Assembly (NCBI GenBank): GCA_009760855.2
Contig: WPIO01000089.1
Coordinates: forward strand, 1 to 55,000
DNA: 55,000 nt
Source of the DNA: Cristatella mucedo
Lineage: Eukaryota > Bryozoa > Phylactolaemata > Cristatellidae
Direction: 5' to 3'
Shown: piece after piece, positions 1-7,707 of the stretch
Layout: each line of letters opens with the position of its first letter
How positions within the stretch are numbered: position 1 is the first letter of the stretch
Made by a program: the position numbers and the translations under genes
Notes under the pieces: generated by a model
What the model saw: only the letters and a program-made list of their open reading frames with translations
What the model was told of the DNA's origin: nothing
Database searches by the model: none

Positions 1-415
1 GACCGTAAGGTCAAGGGAGCGTGTAGTTCGTATGTATGTATTGTATGTCTGATAAGCCGCTGGTGAGCTGTAAGAAAACACCACCGAGAGGGGCTGGTGC
101 ACAGCTGTGGTTCGCCTGTGATGTGGTATAGACACAGGCCGGTAACCAGCTGGTGGATTCACCATCAGGGTCGGCCAGTGCACTGCTGCGGTCCGCCTTT
201 GATGTGGCATGGACCAGCTGGTGGCCAGATGGTGGATTCACCATCAGGGTCGGCCAGTGCACCGTTGTGGTCGATGAGTCATCGGAGTCGACCAGGGGAG
301 GGAGTCGTGTGAGGGCAGGGGCTGAGGGGAGCCGTTCGCTCGGGGGCTCCGTGTGTTGGGAATAAACTGTCGGTGTTGGGCATCGGCTGGCTCTCTGCTG
401 TGCAACCAAACTACA
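1..415 (+). repeat. 5' LTR, partial
   Basis: Matches 4178-4591 base for base apart from one A. It ends in ACTACA. An AATAAA polyadenylation signal lies at 361-366. It holds a 79-base internal repeat, seen twice around the motif GGATTCACCATCAGGG, plus a more diverged third unit upstream. Confidence 0.92.
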
Positions 416-1188
416 AGCTATTTCTCGGCGGGAGCGACTGTGTGGTCCGTATAAAGGTGAGTTTGAAAGTACAACTGGTGGAAGGAAACATTTCGCAATT
501 CGACGGCAGCGGAGACTTTGCTGAATGGCTAAATCGGTTCGAAAGATTGGCCAAGATGCAAGGGGTTGATGAATTGCAAAATTTCCTGCCGCTATTCCTT
601 ACACGTGTGGCATACGCCGTATACGATGGCGTCCCCGAGGCGGCTAAGGAAGACTACGCAACGGTAAGAAAAGCGCTGCAGGCAGCATTCTCGCCGAATC
701 GCTTCGATGCCTACGAGGAATTCGCCTCGCGTCGCCTTGCTGAAGGTGAAAATGTGGATGGCTTTTGGGCGGACTTAAATCGGTTGGCTAGGCTGGTGGC
801 CGGTGATTTTGTCAAATGCGCCTTTGTTGCTGGGCTGCCGGAGGCCGTAAAGAGGCACCTCCAAGCCTCATGCAACCTCGCGGAAATGCCTGCGGATGTT
901 CTTGTCGAGAAGGCTCGCGTCATAGTGAAGGCAAACGTCAGCATTCCGAAGGCGGCAGAAAGTTGCTTCGCATCCGGTTCTCGTTCGGGATGGCCTCCCC
1001 AGGCACCGAATAACAGAGATGTTGTGTGTTTCCTATGCAAGGCGATCGGGCACTTACGCCGTGATTGTCCTTCTAAAGCGGCGCGCCGTGGTCGCGGGAG
1101 GCACTGTTACGTCTGTGGGAGCATTCAACATCTCGCTGCTAACTGCTCGGATCGGGCCGTCGTACCAAACTGGCCAAAAAACGAGTAG
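373..1188 (+). CDS. gag: gag polyprotein of the LTR element
   Basis: Structural protein of the retrotransposon particle. The amino-terminal two thirds is a capsid-like helical region with the retrotransposon-gag pattern of a tryptophan followed by RFE and later a run of charged helices. Near the carboxyl end there are two CCHC zinc knuckles of the form CX2CX4HX4C: one beginning CFLC and one beginning CYVC, separated by an Arg/Gly/Lys-rich linker, as expected for nucleic-acid binding. The reading frame is open from inside the LTR, but the first in-frame ATG is at 556, already within the conserved core, so the true start is not evident. A splice-donor-like AAAGGTGAGT sits near 453-463. The frame stops at 1186-1188, just after the frameshift site used to reach protease. 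Confidence 0.85.
   Translation: MLGIGWLSAVQPNYKLFLGGSDCVVRIKVSLKVQLVEGNISQFDGSGDFAEWLNRFERLAKMQGVDELQNFLPLFLTRVAYAVYDGVPEAAKEDYATVRKALQAAFSPNRFDAYEEFASRRLAEGENVDGFWADLNRLARLVAGDFVKCAFVAGLPEAVKRHLQASCNLAEMPADVLVEKARVIVKANVSIPKAAESCFASGSRSGWPPQAPNNRDVVCFLCKAIGHLRRDCPSKAARRGRGRHCYVCGSIQHLAANCSDRAVVPNWPKNE
1176..1182 (+). promoter_or_regulatory. -1 ribosomal frameshift slippery heptamer
   Basis: In the gag frame the codons read CCA AAA AAC GAG TAG, so the heptamer A AAA AAC is in the correct register for -1 slippage two codons before the gag stop. The same heptamer is used at retroviral gag-pro junctions. Slippage moves translation into the frame carrying the DTG protease motif. Confidence 0.75.
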
Positions 1189-1424
1189 GGGAGAGCACGC
1201 ATTACTGCGCCGGTGCTTTCCCCTCCGTTATGGCGCGCCTTCCTTCGGTGCGTGTCCTCATCGAAAACTCCGAGGTGTCTGCGCTCGTGGATACTGGGTG
1301 CTCGAGGTCCATCATTTCGGCGACGCTTGCGGACCCTGCGAGGGTGAGGCGAGCGTGCGAGGAAGTCGTGATGATGAATGGAGCCACGGCTGTCTGCAAG
1401 TCCACGTGCGTCGCTACGGACTAA
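1183..1424 (+). pseudogene. pro: retropepsin-like aspartic protease, frame-broken
   Basis: This frame is reached from gag by -1 slippage. It contains ALVDTGCSRS, the catalytic Asp-Thr-Gly of a retropepsin, near 1290. It then runs into TAA at 1422-1424. The second half of the fold, including the LLGMD motif that normally follows 60-80 residues later, is in another frame and is read continuously with reverse transcriptase. The break therefore lies inside the protease domain, not after it, which argues for a one-base lesion in this copy or an assembly error and against a second programmed shift. No slippery heptamer is visible near 1421. Confidence 0.7.
1188..1223 (+). promoter_or_regulatory. 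predicted frameshift-stimulating stem-loop
   Basis: GGGGAGAGCAC (1188-1198) pairs with GTGCTTTCCCC (1213-1223) as an 11-pair stem with one G-U pair and a 14-base loop. It starts five bases after the slippery heptamer, the spacing typical of -1 frameshift stimulators. A larger pseudoknot was not evaluated. Confidence 0.65.
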
Positions 1425-4045
1425 CCATAGTGCTGGACTGTCTTGTGTCAGATGTTCTTCCTGGTTTCGGGTTACTACTCGGTATGGATGCCATTGAACT
1501 CCTAGGCGGCGTGATTATCGGTCCTTCCGCTGGTCAAGTTGAGTTCATGTGCCAAAGGGGAGTTCCAGAGCCAGCACACCATCCCGAGGCAGCAGTAGTG
1601 GCGTCTCCTAGTGTCAAACGTGCTGTAGCATCGTCGGCCGCTGACGTACTGATTGATGACAAGGACTTCAAGGCAGTATTCCATCAGGGGCGCTGGTCAG
1701 TCAAGTGGGAGTGGACGAATCGTTGTGTCGTCCCCCAATTGACGAACCATATCGCTTCATATCATGTGGGAGAGGAAATGCGTGCCGACTACGAAAAGGA
1801 GGTGGAAGAGTGGATCGAGGAAGGCTGGTTGCAGCCGTTCGCTGGTCATTGTGGTGGCCTGATCCCTCTAATGGCCGTCGTACAGGCAAGTAAAGGCAAA
1901 GTGAGGCCCGTGATGGACTACCGAGAACTTAATCAGTTTATCTCGAGTCACACGGCTGGTGGTGATGTGTTTAGCACTAAGCTCAGAGCGTGGCGACGGC
2001 TGGGCGAGAGCGTGAGCATAATTGACCTGCGAAAAGCATACTTGCAGGTGCATGTTGATCCCGCTCTCTGGCAATATCAGGTCGTAGAGTACAAAGGCCG
2101 TCGGTACTGCCTCACACGACTAGGTTTCAGACTTAATGTCGCCCCGAAAATAATGACCGCGATTCTGACAAAGGTCTTGTCTATGGATGAGCGAGTTCGT
2201 ACTGGTACCGATTCGTTTGTCGACGATATTGTTGTCAATAACAGCGTCGTCTCGAATGGTGAGGTAATCGACTTGCTACGAACATTTGGTTTGGAGGCTA
2301 AGCCGCCAGAAAGCCTCGCTGGCGGAAGGGTCCTTGGCCTTCGAGTATGCAGGCCAAACGAAGGTGAGGAGCTTCGTTGGCGCCGCGATAACGTGGTGAG
2401 CGCATTGCCTAACGCCCCATCGCGACGCCAGCTGTTTTCGTGGTGCGGGCAGCTGATCGGGCATTTCCCAATCGCAGGCTGGCTTCGCCCGGCCTGCAGT
2501 TACTTAAAGCGAGCCGCTGGCGATGTCGGTTGGGACTCAGTCGTTGGTGAAAATGTCATAGCCATGGCGGGTGAATTGATGCAGCGATTGCATGCCGACG
2601 ATCCAGTTTCAGGCATTTGGAATGTGCCGAATCTGGATAGTGGCATCCTCTGGTGTGATGCCAGCAGCCTTGCTATCGGCACATGCCTGGATATAGGAGG
2701 AAGAATCGTCGAGGATGCCTCCTGGCTGCGAAAAGCTGACGACGTAGCCCACACCAATCTTGCGGAGCTGGAGGTTATCATCAAGGGCCTCAATCTGGCC
2801 ATTGCTTGGTCATTACGGCAGGTGGAGATTCGGACAGATTCAGCAACTGTTCACGGATGGCTACAGTCACTGCTGGTTGGAGATAAGCCTGTACGAGCCC
2901 ACGGCATGGGAGAGGCGCTTATCAAACGCAGGCTAGCACTGATAGCCGACACGGTGTCAGAGTGTAGACTGAAGGCTTCCGTAGTCCTGGTGCGATCATC
3001 CAACAATAAAGCCGACCAGCTGACCCGCGTAGCTCAGAAATGGATGAGGGCGAATGTAAGCTGTCTCGCTGTTCCACAGCAGGCGTCTTCGCCGGCGGTC
3101 GGCGTCGACCTAAAGAGTTTCCACAGCCTTCACCACTTTGGAGTTGACAGGACACTGTACCTTGCCAGAATGTGCCACCCGAAAGCTACTATCCGGCGGA
3201 AGGACGTCGAAGCCGTCGTGAAGGCTTGCCCTCGTTGCAAGTCGATCGATCCTGCACCAGTCGCATGGAGTGCAGGCGTGCTGGATGTAAGCGAGAATTG
3301 GCAGCGCCTGGCCTGCGACGTAACGCATTTCAAGGGCCAAAAATATCTGACCGTGGTAGATTGTGGACCGAGCCGTTTCGCTATTTGGAGGCGAATACCC
3401 GACGAGGGAGAAAACTCTTTGGTGCAAAATCTGGGCGAAATTTTTAGGGAGCGTGGCCCTCCGCAGCAGCTGCTCATGGACAACGGTGCGAGCTTTCGCT
3501 CAACAGCTCTTCGCAGTCTTTGCGACCGTTGGGGCGTGGAGCCCGTATACCGTTGCGCCTATAAACCCTCCGGCAACGGCATCGTTGAGCGAAACCACAG
3601 GACCATCAAGGGAATGGCGGCTCGCACGGGCAAGAACGTCCTGATGATGGTGTATTGGTACAACATCTCCCCAACAGCCAGGTTGCACGAGGAATCGGTG
3701 CCCTGCAGAAGGCTGTTCTCCTATGAGTGGAAAAGCCCCCTTTTCAGAGCACAGACAGATCAGGGCCCGAGGATTGCTCAATATGCTGTCGGCCAGCGAG
3801 TCTTTGTGAAGCCTGCCGGCGCTCGTTGCACGACCGAGTGGCCCGAGGGCACGGTAACAAGTGAGGGGCAGGGCGTGGGAATCGAGATCGACGGTGTGCG
3901 TCGCCACGTGTCTGACTTGCGCCTCGTACCAGGGCAGGAAGAAACGCCCCCTGCATCTGAAGCGGACAGAGCCGAACCAGTACAGCGGCCCAGGCGCGCG
4001 GTGACACTTCCCCGCCGGTACGACGACTATGTCCTGACCGGATAG
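1421..4045 (+). CDS. pol: pol: protease end, reverse transcriptase, RNase H, integrase
   Basis: Enzymatic polyprotein that copies and inserts the element. It begins with the second half of the protease (LLGMD). Reverse transcriptase follows, with the first metal-binding Asp in IIDLRKAYLQ at about 2024 and an FVDD box at 2216-2227, a Phe variant of YxDD. RNase H has CDAS (Asp at 2657) and RTDSAT (Asp at 2837), with the Glu in AELE between them. Integrase has an HHCC zinc finger (HSLHHFG, then CPRC) at 3115-3255, and a DDE core with Asp at 3317, Asp at 3479 and Glu at 3587. The frame is uninterrupted to TAG at 4043, so everything after protease looks intact. The frame is also open upstream to 1019, but that part is a shadow of gag and protease. 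The Gag-Pol family resembles those seen in nematode and flatworm genomes; this is recalled similarity and was not searched. Confidence 0.92.
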   Translation, partial: LTIVLDCLVSDVLPGFGLLLGMDAIELLGGVIIGPSAGQVEFMCQRGVPEPAHHPEAAVVASPSVKRAVASSAADVLIDDKDFKAVFHQGRWSVKWEWTNRCVVPQLTNHIASYHVGEEMRADYEKEVEEWIEEGWLQPFAGHCGGLIPLMAVVQASKGKVRPVMDYRELNQFISSHTAGGDVFSTKLRAWRRLGESVSIIDLRKAYLQVHVDPALWQYQVVEYKGRRYCLTRLGFRLNVAPKIMTAILTKVLSMDERVRTGTDSFVDDIVVNNSVVSNGEVIDLLRTFGLEAKPPESLAGGRVLGLRVCRPNEGEELRWRRDNVVSALPNAPSRRQLFSWCGQLIGHFPIAGWLRPACSYLKRAAGDVGWDSVVGENVIAMAGELMQRLHADDPVSGIWNVPNLDSGILWCDASSLAIGTCLDIGGRIVEDASWLRKADDVAHTNLAELEVIIKGLNLAIAWSLRQVEIRTDSATVHGWLQSLLVGDKPVRAHGMGEALIKRRLALIADTVSECRLKASVVLVRSSNNKADQLTRVAQKWMRANVSCLAVPQQASSPAVGVDLKSFHSLHHFGVDRTLYLARMCHPKATIRRKDVEAVVKACPRCKSIDPAPVAWSAGVLDVSENWQRLACDVTHFKGQKYLTVVDCGPSRFAIWRRIPDEGENSLVQNLGEIFRERGPPQQLLMDNGASFRSTALRSLCDRWGVEPVYRCAYKPSGNGIVERNHRTIKGMAARTGKNVLMMVYWYNISPTARLHEESVPCRRLFSYEWKSPLFRAQTDQGPRIAQYAVGQRVFVKPAGARCTTEWPEGTVTSEGQGVGIEIDGVRRHVSDLRLVPGQEETPPASEADRAEPVQRPRRAVTLPRRYDDYVLTG

Positions 4046-4099
4046 ACTTGCTTATTGCTGCTCTGTACCTTGCAGCTACATGTGTTGGTGCTGCAAACT

Positions 4100-4591
4100 T
4101 GTGACCTTAAGGTCAAGGGAGCGTGTAGTTCGTATGTACGTATGTATGTATATATTGTATGCCGGCTCCTGACTTGTGACCGTAAGGTCAAGGGAGCGTG
4201 TAGTTCGTATGTATGTATTGTATGTCTGATAAGCCGCTGGTGAGCTGTAAGAAACACCACCGAGAGGGGCTGGTGCACAGCTGTGGTTCGCCTGTGATGT
4301 GGTATAGACACAGGCCGGTAACCAGCTGGTGGATTCACCATCAGGGTCGGCCAGTGCACTGCTGCGGTCCGCCTTTGATGTGGCATGGACCAGCTGGTGG
4401 CCAGATGGTGGATTCACCATCAGGGTCGGCCAGTGCACCGTTGTGGTCGATGAGTCATCGGAGTCGACCAGGGGAGGGAGTCGTGTGAGGGCAGGGGCTG
4501 AGGGGAGCCGTTCGCTCGGGGGCTCCGTGTGTTGGGAATAAACTGTCGGTGTTGGGCATCGGCTGGCTCTCTGCTGTGCAACCAAACTACA
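4100..4591 (+). repeat. 3' LTR
   Basis: Begins TGTGACC and ends ACTACA. Its first 75 bases are tandemly repeated: the palindrome TGACCTTAAGGTCA at 4102-4115 recurs with one change at 4177-4190. A TATA-like stretch lies at about 4147-4156, and AATAAA recurs near 4538. No purine-rich tract precedes it, so the left boundary is approximate. Confidence 0.85.
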
Positions 4592-5134
4592 CAAAGTACG
4601 CTAAAGGGGCGCAAGACGATGCAGCAAGCGCGAACAAACGTGTTAGACGGTCAGTCGGCTTCCGTAGTCCCGCCGTTGTACTGACTCCGTTCAAACAGTA
4701 CGAGCGTACGCCGTAAAAGATCCAGCTAGCAGAGTAGCTGCTTGGCTAGTCGGAGTCGACGTCAACCACAGTCGAGAGCTTCCGCCGTAAGACGCCAACA
4801 CACGGGGGGGGGGTTACGAACGGGATACGTGGGGAACGCGGAATATACAAATCGCAACAACGAGCGTGCTATCCAGCTTCGCTCGGGCCTAGGGCACTCG
4901 TTGCCTTGCGTGCGTAGCAGCATCGCCGGAGCACGCCTGCACGAATCCTGGTGCATAACTCGGCGAGAACGGAAGCCTCCAACACCACGACTTACAGTAC
5001 CAACATCTACCCAAGAGCCCCGGTGACCTCACGTCACCGCACATCCGGCCATGCCGTAGGTCCGACCCCGGCCAAGCCGGTGACCCTTACCCGCTTTACA
5101 GCCGTCCGTTCCCAACCAATGGAACCTTGCCTGG

Positions 5135-5181
<47 letters not shown>

Positions 5182-6658
5182 AGATAAATATTCGGCCACG
5201 GTCGCGAAAAAAAATCAAAATGTATCTAAGAAAACTATCAAAATCCGCGCTGCGAGGTTAGTAGATTTGACAACGCCACAAACAGTAGGGAGGAAACGGT
5301 GCCTATATAGCGAAGAATGTATCGTAGAAGAACGTATCGTATATCATTCTCGACTTACGAAAATTCTACTTAAGGTCAAGTTTTTCGGCTTCTATCTATT
5401 GTGTACGTCAGGGGTGGACTTAACATAGTTCTATAGTATCCACAAACTGACGCAAACCGAGACGAAGATAGGTCGGAAAGCGAATAGCGACGGGCAGACC
5501 GCAAACAGGCACCGGCGAAAAACATGCTGAGCTAGAGCGAGAGAGAGGGAAGGAGGGAGGTATGGGGAGAGTGGCAGTGTGGGCGGGCTCGTTGGTACGC
5601 GTTAGTAGCGTAAGCCACTGGACCTCACAGCCACGTGACTGGTGCTCGCTGATGAACGCGAAGATGACCTCGCGAAAGCAGGTCCCCACGAAGCCCGTCG
5701 CTGCGGTGCATGCAACTCTATCGGGACGCAGCAGCGCGATCGATGTCGCTCGTACCTCAGAAACAAGTCCGGCACTGCATTCCTCGACGGCGATGTCAAC
5801 TATTATCGCGGTAAGAACGTTTGGCAGGAGCTGCCTACTTATCATGCAACCAATGCCTAACTAAGATCTAACCCTTATAATTGAGATTGAGCCTAAGATT
5901 ATGTCATATCCGGTTATCAATACTTACGATTCAGAACCGGCAAGAATCGATCGCGGCGGCCATAGTCTAAGCCGAATAGTGGCGGGCGCCCAGTGTTTCG
6001 AGAAGAGTCGCCGACTGCGGTTCCGCGGTGGCGGCGGCTCCTTGGGAGGCGGCCAAGTTAGGCAGCACTAAATCTGGAGCTCTAGAGGAGTCCACTGCGG
6101 CCCGCAGCAGCCGTCGCCGAGATACTGCGATACTGAGTGTGGATACCTGCCTAGCGGCTGGACAGTGGACAGCTCGAGCGTCGAGCGCTCGACGAGCAGT
6201 TGCTCTCCGCTGTCCGTGCGACTCGACGTCCATGCTTTGACCATTGTACGGCCCTTTGATGTCTGCTTACGGGCTGAATTATGGCCTTCGATTTGGGGCG
6301 GATACCCTACAGCGTGCATTCGTGGCTGGGTCGCACAATGAGGATAAAGTGCACAAATAGGCAGGAAGGCAGGAGTGCTAAGGCAGCTGCTGCCTGTAGC
6401 GTGCCGGCCCCAGAGAGGCCTTTTTAAGGACGCGCAGATTCGTGCCGGAGCATTTGATTCGTCTATAGGTCGGGCGTAGTATTTCCTTACTTCTCGAGCC
6501 TTCATCTGGCTCGTGCCATGCGTGCTGCATATAATCCGTGGCATTTTTCGAAACAATCGAGACAGCATAAAGTACCGGCTACTTTATCCTATTAGTTAGC
6601 CGCTAATGCTGAAGACCACTGACTTTACTTTTTTCTGCGCATACTCTCGAGCCTCGGC
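4592..6658. other. no supported gene
   Basis: Unique-looking, moderately GC-rich sequence. It contains an (AT)n run at about 5134-5179. Several open frames of 65-165 codons overlap on both strands with no clear homology, and none has convincing splice sites on both ends. Confidence 0.5.
5134..5179. repeat. (AT)n microsatellite
   Basis: Alternating AT with one ACAT interruption. Confidence 0.95.
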
Positions 6659-6659
6659 T

Positions 6660-6744
6660 CGGCATAGCGTGCAGTAAGGCTCGGAGGCAAAACTTTGCCT
6701 TTCCCGAGACAGCCAATCACATGAGTGCTGCTGGGGCACGACAG
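6660..6744 (+). repeat. direct repeat, left copy
   Basis: About 85 bases starting CGGCATAGC and ending GACAG. It recurs at 7623-7707 at roughly 85% identity. The pair brackets the L2-A fragments at 6750-7621. Confidence 0.8.
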
Positions 6745-6749
6745 GTGCG

Positions 6750-7375
6750 TGACTGGCTACCAGTCAAGCAGCACATCGACTTCAAGGTTCTGTCACTCAC
6801 TTTTAGGTCTCTTGATTCCTCCGCTCCAGCCAATATCTATTAGATCTACTCACTCAGAGCATGCTAAGCATAGTACCATCAGCTTTTCTGGATCTAATTG
6901 TTTAGCTACAGCTCGTACAAATCTCAAGTCCTTCGGCGACCGTGCCTTTAGTCCGATTGCTCTCAAAGCCCCGAACTTACTTCCGACTGGCGTCACGACA
7001 TCCGCTGAGTTGACGACATTTAAAAAGAAGCTAAAAACGCATGCTCCCAAGGCCTGGAACTCGCTCCCGACTTGCGTCAGAACATCCCCTGACTTGACCA
7101 CATTTAAAAAGAACTTAAAAACGCACTTATTTAGGACAGCATTTAGTGGGTCCCTGTGATTCGTCCTTTATGTGCTCATGCTTGGTGGCACTGTGCATGC
7201 TGCCACTAACCACACTTGCATGCTGACCTTGTGCATGTCACCCTAACCATGTTATTCATGCTGGTTATCAAGCATGATATTACTCACGATTCAATCGTGT
7301 TCCCCTTTGCAGCAAATGTAAAGTGCCTAGAAAGAGAGTGAATTCCCTGAGGCCGCTTTATCAAGTGTATTATTA
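6750..7375 (+). mobile_element. L2-A LINE fragment, 3' end
   Basis: Begins in the phrase encoding WLPVKQ, near the end of the reverse transcriptase ORF, and ends with the family tail AAGTGCCTAGAAAGAGA and TTATTATTATT. It carries an internal duplication of the PKAWNSLPTCVRTS / LTTFKKNLKTH segment. Stops and frame changes make it non-functional. Confidence 0.85.
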
Positions 7376-7397
7376 CTATTATTATCTATTTATCGTT

Positions 7398-7621
7398 TGT
7401 TTGCTTATGCATGCTGACACTTTGCATGCTGCCACTTACCATATTTGCGTGCTGACCCTGTGCATGTCACTTCTAACCATGTAATGCTTGCTTTAATTGA
7501 GTACGTTGCCACTAACATTCGATTATGCTTCCTCTGCAGCAAATGTGAAGTGCCTAGAAAGAGATTAAATCCTTTAAGGGTGCTATAACAGATGTTTTAT
7601 TATTATTATTGTTATTATTAT
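7398..7621 (+). mobile_element. second L2-A 3' tail in tandem
   Basis: Repeats the untranslated tail of the preceding copy (GCATGCTGACAC through AAGTGCCTAGAAAGAGA) and again ends in TTATTATTATT. It carries no coding sequence. Confidence 0.85.
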
Positions 7622-7622
7622 T

Positions 7623-7707
7623 CGGCATAGCCTGCAGTTAGCTGCGGAGGCAAATCTTGGCCTTTCCCGAGACAGTCAATCGTGGGAGTGCAGCTGGGGT
7701 ATGACAG
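7623..7707 (+). repeat. direct repeat, right copy
   Basis: Partner of 6660-6744; see that entry. Confidence 0.8.

Larger units (their letters stand above)
1..4591 (+). mobile_element. Ty3/gypsy-like LTR retrotransposon, left end outside window
   Basis: Two long direct repeats (1-415 and the matching part of 4100-4591) flank gag, protease, reverse transcriptase, RNase H and integrase in that order, which is the Ty3/gypsy order. No envelope gene is present between the integrase stop at 4045 and the 3' LTR. The two LTRs differ over the shared 415 bases by one A (four versus three A's in the AAGAAAAC/AAGAAAC stretch), so the insertion is recent. The first ~78 bases of the 5' LTR lie outside the window, so a target-site duplication cannot be checked. 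The visible lesion is a frame break inside protease near 1421. Confidence 0.93.

Noticed and set aside
1019-1420. Upstream extension of the pol frame from the ATG at 1019
   Set aside because: It overlaps gag and protease in the wrong frame, with no domain similarity until about 1421.
5642-5820. Plus-strand frame with CGACNS and GDVNYYR followed by GTAAGA
   Set aside because: A TGA lies immediately upstream with no acceptor after it, two other frames are open over the same span, and there is no recognisable domain.
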